NCBI GenBank assembly: GCA_023259175.1
Contig: JAHFQV010000001.1
Location: 1 to 64,000, forward strand
Direction of reading: 5' to 3'
Length of the DNA: 64,000 bases
DNA from: Oxalobacteraceae bacterium
GTDB taxonomy: Bacteria > Pseudomonadota > Gammaproteobacteria > Burkholderiales > Burkholderiaceae_D
Below, piece after piece: positions 46,032-55,476 of the stretch. Positions within the stretch are counted from its first letter, which is position 1, and each line of letters opens with the position of its first letter. The notes beneath the pieces are model-generated. The model did no database searches and was not told the origin of the DNA. It was given only the letters and a program-made list of their open reading frames with translations. The position numbers were made by a program, and so were the translations under genes.

Positions 46032-47918
46032 ATGAAACAAATATTGACGCGGCCTACTGGGCTGCTAAGGAAAAGGCTTTTCGCCGTGCTTGCAGTGACG
46101 GTTTATGGTTTGAGTTTGCAAGCAAGTGTCGCTGCCGCTGCGAATTTCAATCCGCGTGAAACCTCGGTGCAAATGTTTCGCTGGAAATGGAATGACATCG
46201 CCAAAGAATGCACTAATTTTCTCGGCCCCAAAGGCTATGGCGCGGTGCAGATTTCGCCGCCACAAGCCTCGGCCAGCTTGAACGCATGGTATGACATTTA
46301 CCAGCCCGTGAATTTCACGCAACTCAATAGCAATATGGGGACGGAAACTGAACTTAAGAGCATGATCACCACCTGCCACACGGCCAAGGTGCGGGTGTTT
46401 GCCGATGTGGTCGTAAACCACATGGCGGCAGGCTCAGGGACGGCGACCGATGGTACAACTTGGAATTCGACGACGCTCGCCTATCCATTTTTCAGCGCCT
46501 CTGATTTTCATCCTAACTGCACGATACAAGACAGCGACTACAGCAATAACCGCAACAATGTGATGCAGTGTCGTTTGGTGGGTTTGCCTGATTTGGCGAC
46601 CGAGGGTACTTATGTGCGTGGGCAAGTGAAAAATTATTTGAATAAATTGATCGCGATGGGCATCGATGGCTTTCGATTTGATGCCGCCAAACACATGAAT
46701 CCAGCCGATCTCAAAGCCTTCGTTAGTAGTGTCAGTAGCACCAGCACTTCCGGTGAGGCCTTATGGATTACGCAGGAAATTATCAGTGATGGCACGGTCA
46801 ATCGAGCCGATTACCTGCCTGCTGGTACGATCAACGAATTCAAATTTGCAGCCGCGATGCGGGAGACTTTTCGCAGTACGAATGGCAATCAGTTGGCGCA
46901 GATTCGTACTTACATGGGAAGTCCGGGTGCCTGGGGTGGTAGTTGGGGATTTCTAGATAGTTCGCAAGCTTCGGTCTTCGTGAATAACTGGGATACCGAA
47001 CGCAATGGCGATTCCATGAATGCCAGCAATTACACTGGTGTTGTCAATGACAGCCAAGGCAGTAAGCGCTATGACTTGGCGAACATTTTTATGTTGGCTT
47101 GGCCGTATGGACATGCTCAAATACATTCGGGATTTCGCTTCACGAACAAAGATCAAAATAGTCCCGCCGCAAGTCCTTTTGACAGTAGTGGCAATCCCAA
47201 AATAAATATTGATTGGGACTTTATCCACCGCTGGTCCGATATCGCCGACATGGTCGCTTTGCGTAATACTGCAGCGGGCGAGGGAGTGAGTAATTTTGTC
47301 AGTGGCACCAGTAATCAGATTGCCTTTGGCCGTGGTAGCAAAGCCTTCGTTGCGATCAACAATGAATTCTCAGTGTGGAATGCATCTTTCCAAACTTCAC
47401 TACCTGCGGGTACCTACTGCAATGTGGTGCATGGCTTGCGCAATCCTACGACGGACACTTGTTTGAGCGATAGTGTCACGGTGGCCAGTAATGGTGTATT
47501 TTCAGTGGCGATTCCTGCCAATGGTGGGGCGACGGTTCCGGCGATTGCGCTACACACTAATCAAAAACTAGGCGGTACCGTACCACCGACTTGCACCACA
47601 GTGCCAGTGAAGTTTCGGGTTGCCAATGCCAATACCACGATGGGGCAAAATGTGTATGTGGTGGGAAATCGGGCTGAGCTCAGCAACTGGACACCGACCA
47701 CGAGCATGACGATAGAGGGTAGCGGCGCGAATGTGCCGTGGTCGATAACTGTGCAGTTGCCGCCATCGACCGCGATCCAGTACAAATTCATGAAGCATGG
47801 TGCGGTGGCGGATGTTTGGGAGTCGAATCAAGCGACCGCCAGCGGAAATCGTGAGGTAATGACGCAAGCCTGCGGCGCAGCGAATTTGGTTTTAGATGCA
47901 GGGAATTTTAAATTCTAA
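46032..47918 (+). CDS. Secreted GH13 alpha-amylase with C-terminal CBM20 starch-binding domain
   Basis: A 628-residue exported enzyme. The signal peptide ends near SVAAA (about residue 36). The catalytic barrel has region I ADVVVNH, region II GIDGFRFDAAKH with nucleophile D217, region III ITQEII with acid/base E249 and region IV FVNNWDTERNG with D321. The NWDTE form of region IV is unlike the common NHD but occurs in amylases of the Streptomyces type as I recall them. The last 100 residues (VPVKFRVANANTTMGQNVYVVGNRAELSNW) are a CBM20. It should hydrolyse internal alpha-1,4 bonds in raw starch. ATG 46032 with GGAGA upstream is chosen over an ATG-less extension from 45918. Confidence 0.95.
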   Translation: MKQILTRPTGLLRKRLFAVLAVTVYGLSLQASVAAAANFNPRETSVQMFRWKWNDIAKECTNFLGPKGYGAVQISPPQASASLNAWYDIYQPVNFTQLNSNMGTETELKSMITTCHTAKVRVFADVVVNHMAAGSGTATDGTTWNSTTLAYPFFSASDFHPNCTIQDSDYSNNRNNVMQCRLVGLPDLATEGTYVRGQVKNYLNKLIAMGIDGFRFDAAKHMNPADLKAFVSSVSSTSTSGEALWITQEIISDGTVNRADYLPAGTINEFKFAAAMRETFRSTNGNQLAQIRTYMGSPGAWGGSWGFLDSSQASVFVNNWDTERNGDSMNASNYTGVVNDSQGSKRYDLANIFMLAWPYGHAQIHSGFRFTNKDQNSPAASPFDSSGNPKINIDWDFIHRWSDIADMVALRNTAAGEGVSNFVSGTSNQIAFGRGSKAFVAINNEFSVWNASFQTSLPAGTYCNVVHGLRNPTTDTCLSDSVTVASNGVFSVAIPANGGATVPAIALHTNQKLGGTVPPTCTTVPVKFRVANANTTMGQNVYVVGNRAELSNWTPTTSMTIEGSGANVPWSITVQLPPSTAIQYKFMKHGAVADVWESNQATASGNREVMTQACGAANLVLDAGNFKF

Positions 47919-47934
47919 GTCGAGTTTTTGGACT

Positions 47935-47966
47935 GATTGCCTTGGGTTTAAAGCCCAAGTGCAATC
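47935..47966. terminator. Bidirectional hairpin between amylase and EamA genes
   Basis: GATTGC-CTTGGG pairs with GCCCAAG-TGCAATC (one bulge) around TTTAAA. It lies 17 bases after the amylase stop and overlaps the last codons and stop of the convergent transporter gene. Confidence 0.65.
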
Positions 47967-48832
47967 ACGCCAGCGGCGATACACAATGCGCCTAACATGC
48001 GTGGTATTCGGCCGCCTTCATTTAAAAGTTGACCACCGATCAGGGCGGCAAATAACATCGACACTTCGCGCGCTGGCGCGACATGGCTGAGTGGCGCAAG
48101 TTGCATGGCGTACAGTACCAGGACGTAGGAAATGGGGCTGATACAGCCGACCACCATCGCGTATTTCCATTCTTTTTTCCAAGAGAGTGCGCTGGCCTGT
48201 CGATCCCGTAATAAGCTAGGCAATACGATCACAATACGAACCAGATTGCCCATGTAGTCAAGCAGAATCGGGGACACTAGAAGAACTTTGACTCCATAGC
48301 CGTCGACCACAGTATAGGCGGCGATAAAAACACCGGTGAGCAAGCCATAATAAATGCCTTTGCGTACGCGTCGATTTTTTTGTGCATCGTGCTGTTTAGC
48401 TTCTGCGAATAGACTTGGGCCACCGGCGATAAAGAATACCCCGATGACGACGACCACAATACCTAACATGCCTAGCCAAGAGAGTCTTTCGTTCAAAAAA
48501 ATAATCGCCATCGCCGACGATAGTAAGGGGCCAGAACCGCGTGCCAAGGGATACACCACGGTTAAATCGGCTTTGCGATAGCCGCGTAAAAGCGTAATGA
48601 AGTAGAGTACGTGTAAAAGGCCGCTTAGACTAACTAAAGCGTATTCGCGCCAGCCCCATTGCGGGACAACTGACCACGCACAATAGATTCCAACCGGCGA
48701 CCAAACAACGGCCATGATGAGGCCATTCCAAGCTGCAAAGCGCACATCACCGCCCGCTTTTTTAGCGGCGATATTCCAGAGTGCGTGAATTAAACCGGCG
48801 AGTATGACTAGAGCAAAAGCGGTAGGGGACAC
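47948..48832 (-). CDS. EamA/DMT-superfamily transporter
   Basis: A 294-residue protein with ten predicted hydrophobic helices in two EamA repeats. The N-terminal LVILAGLIHALWNIAAKKAGGD and VVYPLARGSGPLLSSAMAIIFLNERLSWLG of the first repeat, mirrored by LAPLSHVAPAREVSMLFAALIGGQLLNEG in the second, are typical of drug/metabolite transporters. The substrate cannot be inferred. It is monocistronic between convergent amylase and the M28 gene upstream on the same strand. Confidence 0.9.
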   Translation of the reverse strand: MSPTAFALVILAGLIHALWNIAAKKAGGDVRFAAWNGLIMAVVWSPVGIYCAWSVVPQWGWREYALVSLSGLLHVLYFITLLRGYRKADLTVVYPLARGSGPLLSSAMAIIFLNERLSWLGMLGIVVVVIGVFFIAGGPSLFAEAKQHDAQKNRRVRKGIYYGLLTGVFIAAYTVVDGYGVKVLLVSPILLDYMGNLVRIVIVLPSLLRDRQASALSWKKEWKYAMVVGCISPISYVLVLYAMQLAPLSHVAPAREVSMLFAALIGGQLLNEGGRIPRMLGALCIAAGVIALGL

Positions 48833-48872
48833 AGGATTTTGGCTTCGAACGTCGATCGTAAAAACGCTAAAC

Positions 48873-48904
48873 TTCGCGGGAAAATATCACTACTTTCCCG
48901 CGAA
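48873..48904. terminator. Perfect 11-bp hairpin upstream of EamA gene
   Basis: TTCGCGGGAAA (48873-48883) and TTTCCCGCGAA (48894-48904) enclose a 10-base loop. It lies in the 176-base gap between the M28 stop and the EamA start and can end transcription coming from the M28 gene. Confidence 0.6.
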
Positions 48905-48921
48905 AATTTAATTTACCGAAA

Positions 48922-48955
48922 CGCGGACTTTTTCGCTAATTTGAATCAGTCCGCG
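48922..48955 (-). terminator. Second hairpin after the M28 aminopeptidase gene
   Basis: CGCGGACT and AGTCCGCG form an 8-bp stem with an 18-base loop, followed on the minus strand by TTTCGG. It is the hairpin nearest the M28 stop (49009) and may act with the one at 48873-48904. Confidence 0.5.
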
Positions 48956-49008
48956 CTCTTCTAACGCGAGTCTACCAAAATTTGACAGATGATGTATTGC
49001 TTGCAGTC

Positions 49009-50910
49009 CTATTTGATGGTTGCCAAGACACTGGCTCCACTCACTGCAGCATACGCATTGACTAGCAAATAGTAAGTGCCAGCTTTGGGCGCATTGATGG
49101 TGATAGTCTCGGCATTGGTTGAGCCATCTGACTTCGAATCAAAGCTCGTGGTGGTTGGAGCGCTGGCAAATTTAGCATAGAGATCGCCATCGCCCGTGCC
49201 ACCGGAGAGTTTGAAAGTCAAACTGGTTTTCCCTGCGGGTACCACGATGCTATAGGTTTTCGAAGCATTGGCGGCGAGTGCACCTACACTGACCGTGACA
49301 CCGCTGGTGAGCACATTACCACCGGTACTGCCAGTTTGGTAACTTGCCACTAGACTGGCACCACTGACGGCACTGTAGGCATGACTCATTAAATAGTAAG
49401 TGCCTGCTGTAGGTGCCGCGATGGTGATGGTTTCAGTGTTGCTTGAGCCATCGGATTTTTGCAGATAGGATGTGGTGGTCGGGATGCTGCCGAGTTGGGT
49501 GTAAATATCTAAGTCACCGGTACCCCCCGAGGTTTTAAAAGTTAAATTGCTGGCGTTGCTGGGTACCGCAAAGCTGTAATTGGCTTGCGTTCCATTGGCC
49601 ATGGAAACCGCTACGGCCACATCTTTCGTCAATACGGTCGTACTCGGTGGTAGGCCGGGACCATCACTGCCTAATTCAACTGCAAAAGAAAGTGCGAGTT
49701 TCGCGAATTTGAGAGCGTGGTCGGCTTGATTGCCGGTGAAAGCATAGGTGTCGCCAGTGCCGTGGATTTTTGGATTGTCTTCATTCATCGCCGTTTCGAA
49801 AGGCATGGAAGTCGCATAGCCTTGTGAATTCCACGAGGCGTGATCGGAGCAAGCATAGCCGCAACTATCATAGCCAATTTGTAGCGTAGGTTGGTAGGTC
49901 GTAATAAGATTGGCAGCGAAGGTGTTTTGCGCGCTGTTGGTGTAATCGGTAAAGAGGTAAATGTCTTTCGCCGAGCCTTTGTAATTGGTCATATCCAATT
50001 GCATCACACCGACCACATTGACGCCGTCAGTTTTAAATTTTCGCGCAATTTCTGCCGAGCCTTTGAGGCCGACTTCTTCCGCGGCATAAGCGATAAATTT
50101 AATGGTGCGTCGTGGCTGATAATTACTCTCTAACATCACCCGCATCGCTTCCGTTAAACTGGCAATACCAGAGGCATCATCATCCGCGCCGGGGGCGACT
50201 GTGGTTTCGCTTGTGCCATTGATGTTAATGGAATCTTGATGCCCACCCAAGACCACGACCTCAGACCCATTGTCACTACCGGCGATAGTCATAATTACCG
50301 ATTTTTGTGGCCAACCCGTATGGGTGAATTGCTCGACTGTGACGTTGCTGTGACCCGTTGCCATGGTGGTCCATTTGTTTTTAATCCAGTTCGAACCATT
50401 CACGCCACCCGTCGTGGTGTAGTAGCGATTGACGAAGGAGGATAAATCAATAATGATCTGGCCGATATTGCTTGCTTGCATTTGCGAAAGCAAGGGCGTA
50501 ACCGTGGTTTGATTATCGATGGTGTAGGACGGGGCGAGCAGGTTACTCGGTGGCGGTGCAATTCTTTGCGCCACATTACCGAGCGCCGCGCGTCCGGCTT
50601 GTTGGCTGCTGTGCGCAACGAAGCCGGCGCAGCGTTTAAGATTGCTGTGAATGGCGCCGGATAATGCCGCGATTGTTTCAGCTTCCACTTGGACTAAATG
50701 GACAGTTTCGGGCTTTAAAAGGCCGTGTTGACCCGGATTGATTTGCACACTATCTTCCGCCAAAGTACCGGGCGAAATCGTTTGCAATTCGCGGAAGGCG
50801 GAGTCGCCTAAAGTAATCCATACTTTTTTGCTCTGAGCGTGAGCGGACGAAATGGCAACACTCCCTAGCATCAGCCCGAGGATAAGGCTGTTAATCATTT
50901 TTTTTTGCAT
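49009..50910 (-). CDS. Secreted M28-family leucyl-type aminopeptidase with two PPC domains
   Basis: A 633-residue exported zinc peptidase resembling the Vibrio proteolyticus aminopeptidase. A signal peptide (about 1-26, ending SSAHA) is followed by a propeptide and the catalytic domain (about 120-400) with the co-catalytic zinc ligands in VLGGHQDS, APGADDDASG, AYAAEEVGLKGS, MQLDMTNY and DHASWNSQG. Two pre-peptidase C-terminal (PPC) domains follow (about 425-525 and 535-633), each with GGTGD(L/G)D-type and SDGS(S/T)N(A)ETI text; these are usually removed during secretion. ATG 50910 has GGAGAGAGAC just upstream and is preferred over the ATGs up to 50928. It would release N-terminal amino acids from extracellular peptides. 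Confidence 0.94.
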   Translation of the reverse strand: MQKKMINSLILGLMLGSVAISSAHAQSKKVWITLGDSAFRELQTISPGTLAEDSVQINPGQHGLLKPETVHLVQVEAETIAALSGAIHSNLKRCAGFVAHSSQQAGRAALGNVAQRIAPPPSNLLAPSYTIDNQTTVTPLLSQMQASNIGQIIIDLSSFVNRYYTTTGGVNGSNWIKNKWTTMATGHSNVTVEQFTHTGWPQKSVIMTIAGSDNGSEVVVLGGHQDSININGTSETTVAPGADDDASGIASLTEAMRVMLESNYQPRRTIKFIAYAAEEVGLKGSAEIARKFKTDGVNVVGVMQLDMTNYKGSAKDIYLFTDYTNSAQNTFAANLITTYQPTLQIGYDSCGYACSDHASWNSQGYATSMPFETAMNEDNPKIHGTGDTYAFTGNQADHALKFAKLALSFAVELGSDGPGLPPSTTVLTKDVAVAVSMANGTQANYSFAVPSNASNLTFKTSGGTGDLDIYTQLGSIPTTTSYLQKSDGSSNTETITIAAPTAGTYYLMSHAYSAVSGASLVASYQTGSTGGNVLTSGVTVSVGALAANASKTYSIVVPAGKTSLTFKLSGGTGDGDLYAKFASAPTTTSFDSKSDGSTNAETITINAPKAGTYYLLVNAYAAVSGASVLATIK

Positions 50911-51368
50911 GTCTCTCTCCATTGACATCGTGTTTAGATGGGAAGGTAACGGACGAAACGAAACCGCTGGACCTTGATTGCTCAGTGTTGAAAAGCAAAT
51001 GCGGGGAGGCGGTTTTGTTCTGTCAATCAGGTGAGTGCAGCAAGAGGCATTGATACTGCAATGCCTTCTCTTTAGCAGGTATCCTCGTGGGACTTTTATG
51101 GCTCACCGGCGACGAGTAGAGCAGAGAAATAGCGCGGCGCAAAGTTGGGAGTTGTTTTTTGATGAATGGCAAATTCAAGATTTATTTCTCGGCACAAGAT
51201 TAAATTTTGTTTGAAGTGGGTGTTTCATGGGTTTTTGAAAATGAGAAGTGACACTAGAAATATTTGGAATGCTTTGTACTTGAATAGTAAACTGTGATTT
51301 TACAAAAATAGATATAAAAGCCCCATGCCGTCTCGCATACTTAGCTTTTTTTTGGGAAATAGTTGAAC
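50911..51368. other. Divergent intergenic region
   Basis: 458 bases between the divergent M28 and ATP-grasp genes; no gene seen. A hairpin AGGCATT/AATGCCT at 51045-51066 and a longer-range AAACCGC/GCGGTTT pair (50961-50967, 51009-51015) are present. The half nearer the ATP-grasp gene is AT-rich and likely carries its promoter. Confidence 0.45.
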
Positions 51369-52235
51369 ATGAAAATTGCACTCGTCACCTGTCAGGCGCA
51401 GCTAGATTTGTATGGCGGGGAGAAGTTGTTGATCAGCGCATTGTCCGGCCTAGGCCATGATGTCGCGATACCTGTTTGGGACGATGCTAAGGTAGTCTGG
51501 TCGGAATTTGACGCTGTCGTTTTGCGTTGCACTTGGGACTATCACCAAAAACTAGCGCAGTTTCATGTTTGGATGGACGCGTTGGAAAGCCGGCAGGTGT
51601 GCGTCATCAATCCGCTATCTATTTTGCGTTGGAATATCAATAAGCGCTATTTATTTGAGATGGCCAAACATACTGCTGCGGTGATACCCACCTGCTTAAT
51701 CGAGCCCAGCGACACGCGTTCTTTGGCGCAAATGATGGAGGCCTTAGCGGTTAAGGAGGCGGTGTTGAAACCCCTGCAATCAGCAGCGGCGTGGCGAACA
51801 ATCCGTGTATTGGCAGACGATATCGTAAAGGCAGAAGATCAATTTGCGCATTGGCGTGGCGAACAGGAATTTCTTTTGCAAGCCTTTATGCCCGAAGTCG
51901 TTGACGAGGGCGAGTGGTCCTTGATGTTTTTTAATGGCGTGTATAGTCATTCGGTACTCAAGCGTGCAAAGCACGGCGATTTTCGTGTGCAATCTGATCA
52001 TGGCGGCACGGTGCATGCGCTTGAGTGTCCTATGCATTTACAGGTGCAAGCGCAGGCCATGCTCGCCCAGCTCGAGCACACCCCCTGCTACGCGCGGCTC
52101 GATGCGGTAGTACGAGGCGACGCGCTGTATTTAATGGAGCTCGAATTAATTGAGCCCGAATTGTTTTTGGAGCACCACCCAGAAGCGGCGCAGCGTTGCG
52201 CAAGGGCGATCATTCAATATGCCATGTCGCATTAA
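51369..52235 (+). CDS. ATP-grasp enzyme, RimK/DcsG-like
   Basis: A 288-residue protein of the ATP-grasp superfamily, joining a carboxylate to an amine or thiol with ATP. The N-terminal pre-ATP-grasp domain contains AVVLRCTWDYHQ, as in the DcsG/RimK-like group; AVLKPLQSAAAWRT is the ATP-binding lysine strand, and EFLLQAFMPEVVDEGEWSLMFFNG the central grasp strand. YLMELELIEPELFLEH carries the acidic and polar metal ligands (E-x-E, E-P-E-L). The substrate is unknown. ATG 51369 is used; a TTG two codons earlier is in frame. It stands alone, divergent from the M28 gene. Confidence 0.85.
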   Translation: MKIALVTCQAQLDLYGGEKLLISALSGLGHDVAIPVWDDAKVVWSEFDAVVLRCTWDYHQKLAQFHVWMDALESRQVCVINPLSILRWNINKRYLFEMAKHTAAVIPTCLIEPSDTRSLAQMMEALAVKEAVLKPLQSAAAWRTIRVLADDIVKAEDQFAHWRGEQEFLLQAFMPEVVDEGEWSLMFFNGVYSHSVLKRAKHGDFRVQSDHGGTVHALECPMHLQVQAQAMLAQLEHTPCYARLDAVVRGDALYLMELELIEPELFLEHHPEAAQRCARAIIQYAMSH

Positions 52236-52299
52236 CTGGGTATCGCGCAAAGACTTTGAATAGCGACGATTGAATTTTTGATTTTACAATCAACTTGGA

Positions 52300-53994
52300 C
52301 TATTTCCCTGCGTCTTCCGCCGCTTTTCTAATGGTCATCAAGCTTGCGCCCGGCGTGATGAGGTTGCCGTCATAGCGCAATTCGATTAAGGCGGGAAGTT
52401 GGTGTTCTCGCGTATGTTGCAATGCGCGGGCAAAGGCGGGTGCGAACGCCTCGGTAGTGAGTACCGTTTCGCCCAAGGCTCCGTAGGCGCGCGCCAAAGC
52501 AGCGAAATCGGGATTGTGCAACTCGGTGCCCGACACGCGTGCCGGGAATTCTTTTTCTTGGTGCATCCGTATCGTGCCGTACATTCCATTGTTGAAAACG
52601 ATGATGATTACGCCAGCACGGTATTGCATCGCCGTGGCGAGTTCCTGTCCGTTCATCATGTATTCACCATCGCCTGCGAAGGTGACGACGGTGCGCTCGG
52701 GGTGGATAATTTTTGCAGCCACACCGGACGGCACGCTATAGCCCATCGCACCCGAAGTGGGCGCCAGTTGAGTGCGCCAGCCGCCGTAAGGGAAATAGCG
52801 ATGCGCCCAAGTGGCGTAGTTGCCTGCGCCATTGGTAATAATGGTATCAGCAGGCGCAGCCTGCACAATATCTTGTACCACCTGCCAAAGATTGAGCGGT
52901 GAATTTTCTTGTTTGAAAATACTGGGTTCGGTCTGCCATGCCAATAATTCCGCTTTGGCTTGGCTCACGCTATCTCGCCATGCACTGCTATCCACGGCAG
53001 CCATGTTGGCGAAAACCTCGGCGATTTCTTTCATGCCGCTGTTGACCATCATCGCCGCTTGATAGACCCGCCCTAGTTCTAAAGCATCGCTATGAATGTG
53101 AATTAAAGTTTGTTTCGGGAGTGGTGCTTCGAGCACGGTATAGCCACCTGTCGTCATTTCACCCAGTCGAGGACCGATGGCCAAAATAAGATCAGCGTCT
53201 TTAATTCTTTGCGCTAGCTTTGGATTGATACCGATACCGACGTCGCCGATGTAGTTGGGATGGGTATTGGGTAATAGATCTTGAAAGCGAAAAGCGCAGC
53301 TCATCGGTAAATGGTTTTGCTCGGCAAAGCTAGTGATTTGTTGGGTGGCTTTCAAATCCCAACCACTGCCACCTAAGATCACGATGGGACGCTGCGCCTT
53401 GGCTAAATGGGCGCGAATTTGAGCCGTTTGGGCGATTGAAGCTGAGGCTTGTACCGGCGTATAAGCGGCGGTATCGGCAACCTGAGCTAAGGCCGATAAA
53501 CAGTCTTCGGGCAGTGCCAGTACCACCGGTCCCGGGCGGCCACTGGTCGCGACTTGAAAAGCGTGAGCAATGTATTCGGGAATGCGATCAGCACGGTCAA
53601 TCTGAGCCACCCATTTTGCCATAGGGCCAAACATGCGCCGATAGTCGATTTCTTGAAAAGCTTCGCGTTCGACAAAATCATTGCCCACCTGTCCGATGAA
53701 AAGTATCATGGGCGTGGAATCTTGATGCGCTGTGTGGACACCAATTGAAGCATTGGTCGCCCCAGGGCCGCGAGTGACAAAACAAATACCGGGCTTGCCG
53801 GTGAGTTTGCCATAGGCATCGGCCATAAAAGCCGCGCCGCCTTCTTGACGATTAATGATGAAGCGTATCGGACTGTCGTGTAAGGCATCAAGTACGGCGA
53901 GATAGCTTTCACCAGGGACACCAAAAATCAGGTCAACACCATGCACTTGCAAAGCATCGACCACCAATTGTCCACCTGTACGAGAGTTATGCAT
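52300..53994 (-). CDS. ThDP-dependent enzyme of the acetolactate synthase-like family
   Basis: A 564-residue three-domain thiamine-diphosphate enzyme. The N-terminal PYR domain has the catalytic glutamate in FGVPGESYLAVLDAL and ATNASIGVHTAHQDSTPM; the middle domain follows; the PP domain has the cofactor motif GDGEYMMNGQELATA...NN. It resembles IlvB/IlvG-like proteins but no small regulatory subunit gene is adjacent, so it may be a catabolic or related decarboxylase/carboligase rather than the branched-chain biosynthetic enzyme. ATG 53994 gives the conserved N-terminus; 27 extra residues from 54075 look like leader sequence. It converges on the ATP-grasp gene. Confidence 0.9.
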   Translation of the reverse strand: MHNSRTGGQLVVDALQVHGVDLIFGVPGESYLAVLDALHDSPIRFIINRQEGGAAFMADAYGKLTGKPGICFVTRGPGATNASIGVHTAHQDSTPMILFIGQVGNDFVEREAFQEIDYRRMFGPMAKWVAQIDRADRIPEYIAHAFQVATSGRPGPVVLALPEDCLSALAQVADTAAYTPVQASASIAQTAQIRAHLAKAQRPIVILGGSGWDLKATQQITSFAEQNHLPMSCAFRFQDLLPNTHPNYIGDVGIGINPKLAQRIKDADLILAIGPRLGEMTTGGYTVLEAPLPKQTLIHIHSDALELGRVYQAAMMVNSGMKEIAEVFANMAAVDSSAWRDSVSQAKAELLAWQTEPSIFKQENSPLNLWQVVQDIVQAAPADTIITNGAGNYATWAHRYFPYGGWRTQLAPTSGAMGYSVPSGVAAKIIHPERTVVTFAGDGEYMMNGQELATAMQYRAGVIIIVFNNGMYGTIRMHQEKEFPARVSGTELHNPDFAALARAYGALGETVLTTEAFAPAFARALQHTREHQLPALIELRYDGNLITPGASLMTIRKAAEDAGK

Positions 53995-54326
53995 ATCAAT
54001 TGCGAAGAAATGGAAAAACGATACGCTACCAGAAATCGCGCTGCGCTTATATGGCAAAGTGCAAGTGGTTTGCAAATATTTGATTTGACGGTGGATTTTG
54101 TTTTGTGTAAGCCCTCACAGAAAGCAGTTCTAAAAAAAATTTCTAAAGCCCTCACGCTTTCGGCAAAAACATACAGAAGAAAATTTTATCGGGATTTTTA
54201 CTTGCCTAGATCAAGAATTATCTCTATCGTTGTAGAAGAAAAATAGGACGGTCGTTCGATTTATTCTGGGCGCGGATTTAAAACTAGATTTGTAAGCGGT
54301 CTTTTTGAAAAAAATATGGGGGCAAT
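53995..54326. other. AT-rich divergent region
   Basis: 332 bases between the divergent ThDP enzyme and the chalcone-isomerase-like gene. It is AT-rich and holds no clear repeat. Short frames on both strands (for example 53941-54246 plus) have no ribosome-binding site and low-quality composition and are not called. TGGGGGC before ATG 54327 may serve as its ribosome-binding site. Confidence 0.4.
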
Positions 54327-54920
54327 ATGAAAAAATTGGGATTGATGAGTCGAACTTCGGTATTGGCGATGGCCTTGTTATGGGCTCTGAGCCTATCAGC
54401 CGGCGCGGAAACGATCGCCGGCGTTAAGCTTGACGATACGGTACAAGTGGGTAATCAAACCTTGAAACTCAATGGTGCAGGGGTGCGCTATAAATTGGTA
54501 TTTAAAGTTTATGTGGGTGCGCTATATCTGCCGGAACAAAAACACACCACAGCAGATGTATTGGCTGCCAATGGCGCAAAGCGCGTGACTTTGGTCATGA
54601 TGCGCGATTTGAGTAATGACGATTTGGGACAGCGCTTTATGGAAGGCCTACGCAATAACTTAGAAGTGGCGGAGCGCTCAAAACTGGTGAAGCCCATGAT
54701 CGCCTTTGGTCAAATGTTTTCGCTGGTACCGGTCCTGAAAAAAGGGGATGTATTGACCTTTGATTGGGTGCCTGGGACGGGCGTGGTTTGTCAATTTAAC
54801 GGACAACCCATCGGTGAAACGATTTCCGATCCAACTTTTTACAATGCGGTGTTAAAGATTTGGTTGGGGAATCATCCTGCCGATGACTCCCTCAAAAGGA
54901 AAATGCTGAATGAGAAATAA
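54327..54920 (+). CDS. Exported chalcone isomerase-like protein
   Basis: A 197-residue protein with a signal peptide (about 1-28, ending SAGAE). The mature part, ETIAGVKLDDTVQVGNQTLKLNGAGVRYKLVFKVYVGALYLPE followed by KRVTLVMMRDLSNDDLGQRFMEGLRNN, matches the bacterial chalcone-isomerase-like family, and the C-terminal WLGNHPADDSLKRKML is also typical. Chalcone isomerase activity is not expected in bacteria of this kind; a fatty-acid-binding or envelope role has been suggested for the fold. rnpB starts about 70 bases downstream. Confidence 0.88.
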   Translation: MKKLGLMSRTSVLAMALLWALSLSAGAETIAGVKLDDTVQVGNQTLKLNGAGVRYKLVFKVYVGALYLPEQKHTTADVLAANGAKRVTLVMMRDLSNDDLGQRFMEGLRNNLEVAERSKLVKPMIAFGQMFSLVPVLKKGDVLTFDWVPGTGVVCQFNGQPIGETISDPTFYNAVLKIWLGNHPADDSLKRKMLNEK

Positions 54921-54976
54921 GACTCGAACAATAAGCATGGACAAATAAGTCTGTGCTCGAGTTCGGCCGCTGCTGT

Positions 54977-54982
54977 TACAAT
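54977..54982 (+). promoter_or_regulatory. Probable -10 box of rnpB
   Basis: TACAAT lies eight bases before the RNA's first base, the expected distance for the start of transcription. The -35 region is poor. Confidence 0.45.
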
Positions 54983-54989
54983 AGCGCCT

Positions 54990-55333
54990 GAAGCAAGCCA
55001 GACAATCGCTGGCCTTGACGCTTGCGTCAAGGCGGGAGGAAGGTCCGGACTCCATAGAGCAGGGTGACGGCTAACGGCCGGACGCTGAAATTTTTTGTGA
55101 AAGCAAAAATATAAGGCGAGGAATAGGGCCACAGAGACGAGCGTATTTAGTTACGGTGAAACGCGGTAACCTCCACCCGGAGCAATTTCAAATAGGCACG
55201 CGTTGATGTGGCTCGCGGAGCGTGCGGGTAGAAAGCTTGAGCTAAAGAGTAATTTTTGGCCTAGAGGAATGATTGTCATAGCGCGATGCTCACGCAAAGC
55301 GCCGTAACAGAATCCGGCCTACCGGCTTGCTTC
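54990..55333 (+). ncRNA. rnpB: RNase P RNA (class A)
   Basis: About 344 bases with the conserved elements of bacterial type A RNase P RNA in order. The 5' strand GAAGCAAGCC pairs with GGCTTGCTTC at the 3' end (helix P1). Next come GGAGGAAGGTCCGGACTCC, with the universal GAGGAAAGUC-like core; CAGGGTGACGGCTAACGGCC; GGGCCACAGAGACGAG; GGTGAAACGCGGTAACCTCCACCCGGAGCAA; and ACAGAATCCGGCCTACCGG at the 3' end. The RNA is the catalytic part of the enzyme that trims tRNA 5' ends. Ends are taken from the P1 helix and are good to a few bases. Confidence 0.97.
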
Positions 55334-55476
55334 AATTCTTTATTGCTGAACGAAGGCATGGCAGATTTGCCGCATCGTTGAGTCTAAACATAGCCCAGAT
55401 GCAATCCTAGTGTTACACTTTCCTCACAGGCACTCTGCCTTTTAATTTCCCCTGTTTTTGTCGAGAGAGGTCATGC

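Noticed and set aside
50985..51000. Possible third copy of the palindromic repeat (CTCAGTGTTGA shared with 26207-26217)
   Set aside because: Only 11 bases match and the flanking sequence does not; chance is likely.
53941..54246. 101-residue plus-strand frame in the AT-rich region before the chalcone-isomerase-like gene
   Set aside because: Begins inside the opposite-strand ThDP enzyme gene, no convincing ribosome-binding site and no recognisable sequence.
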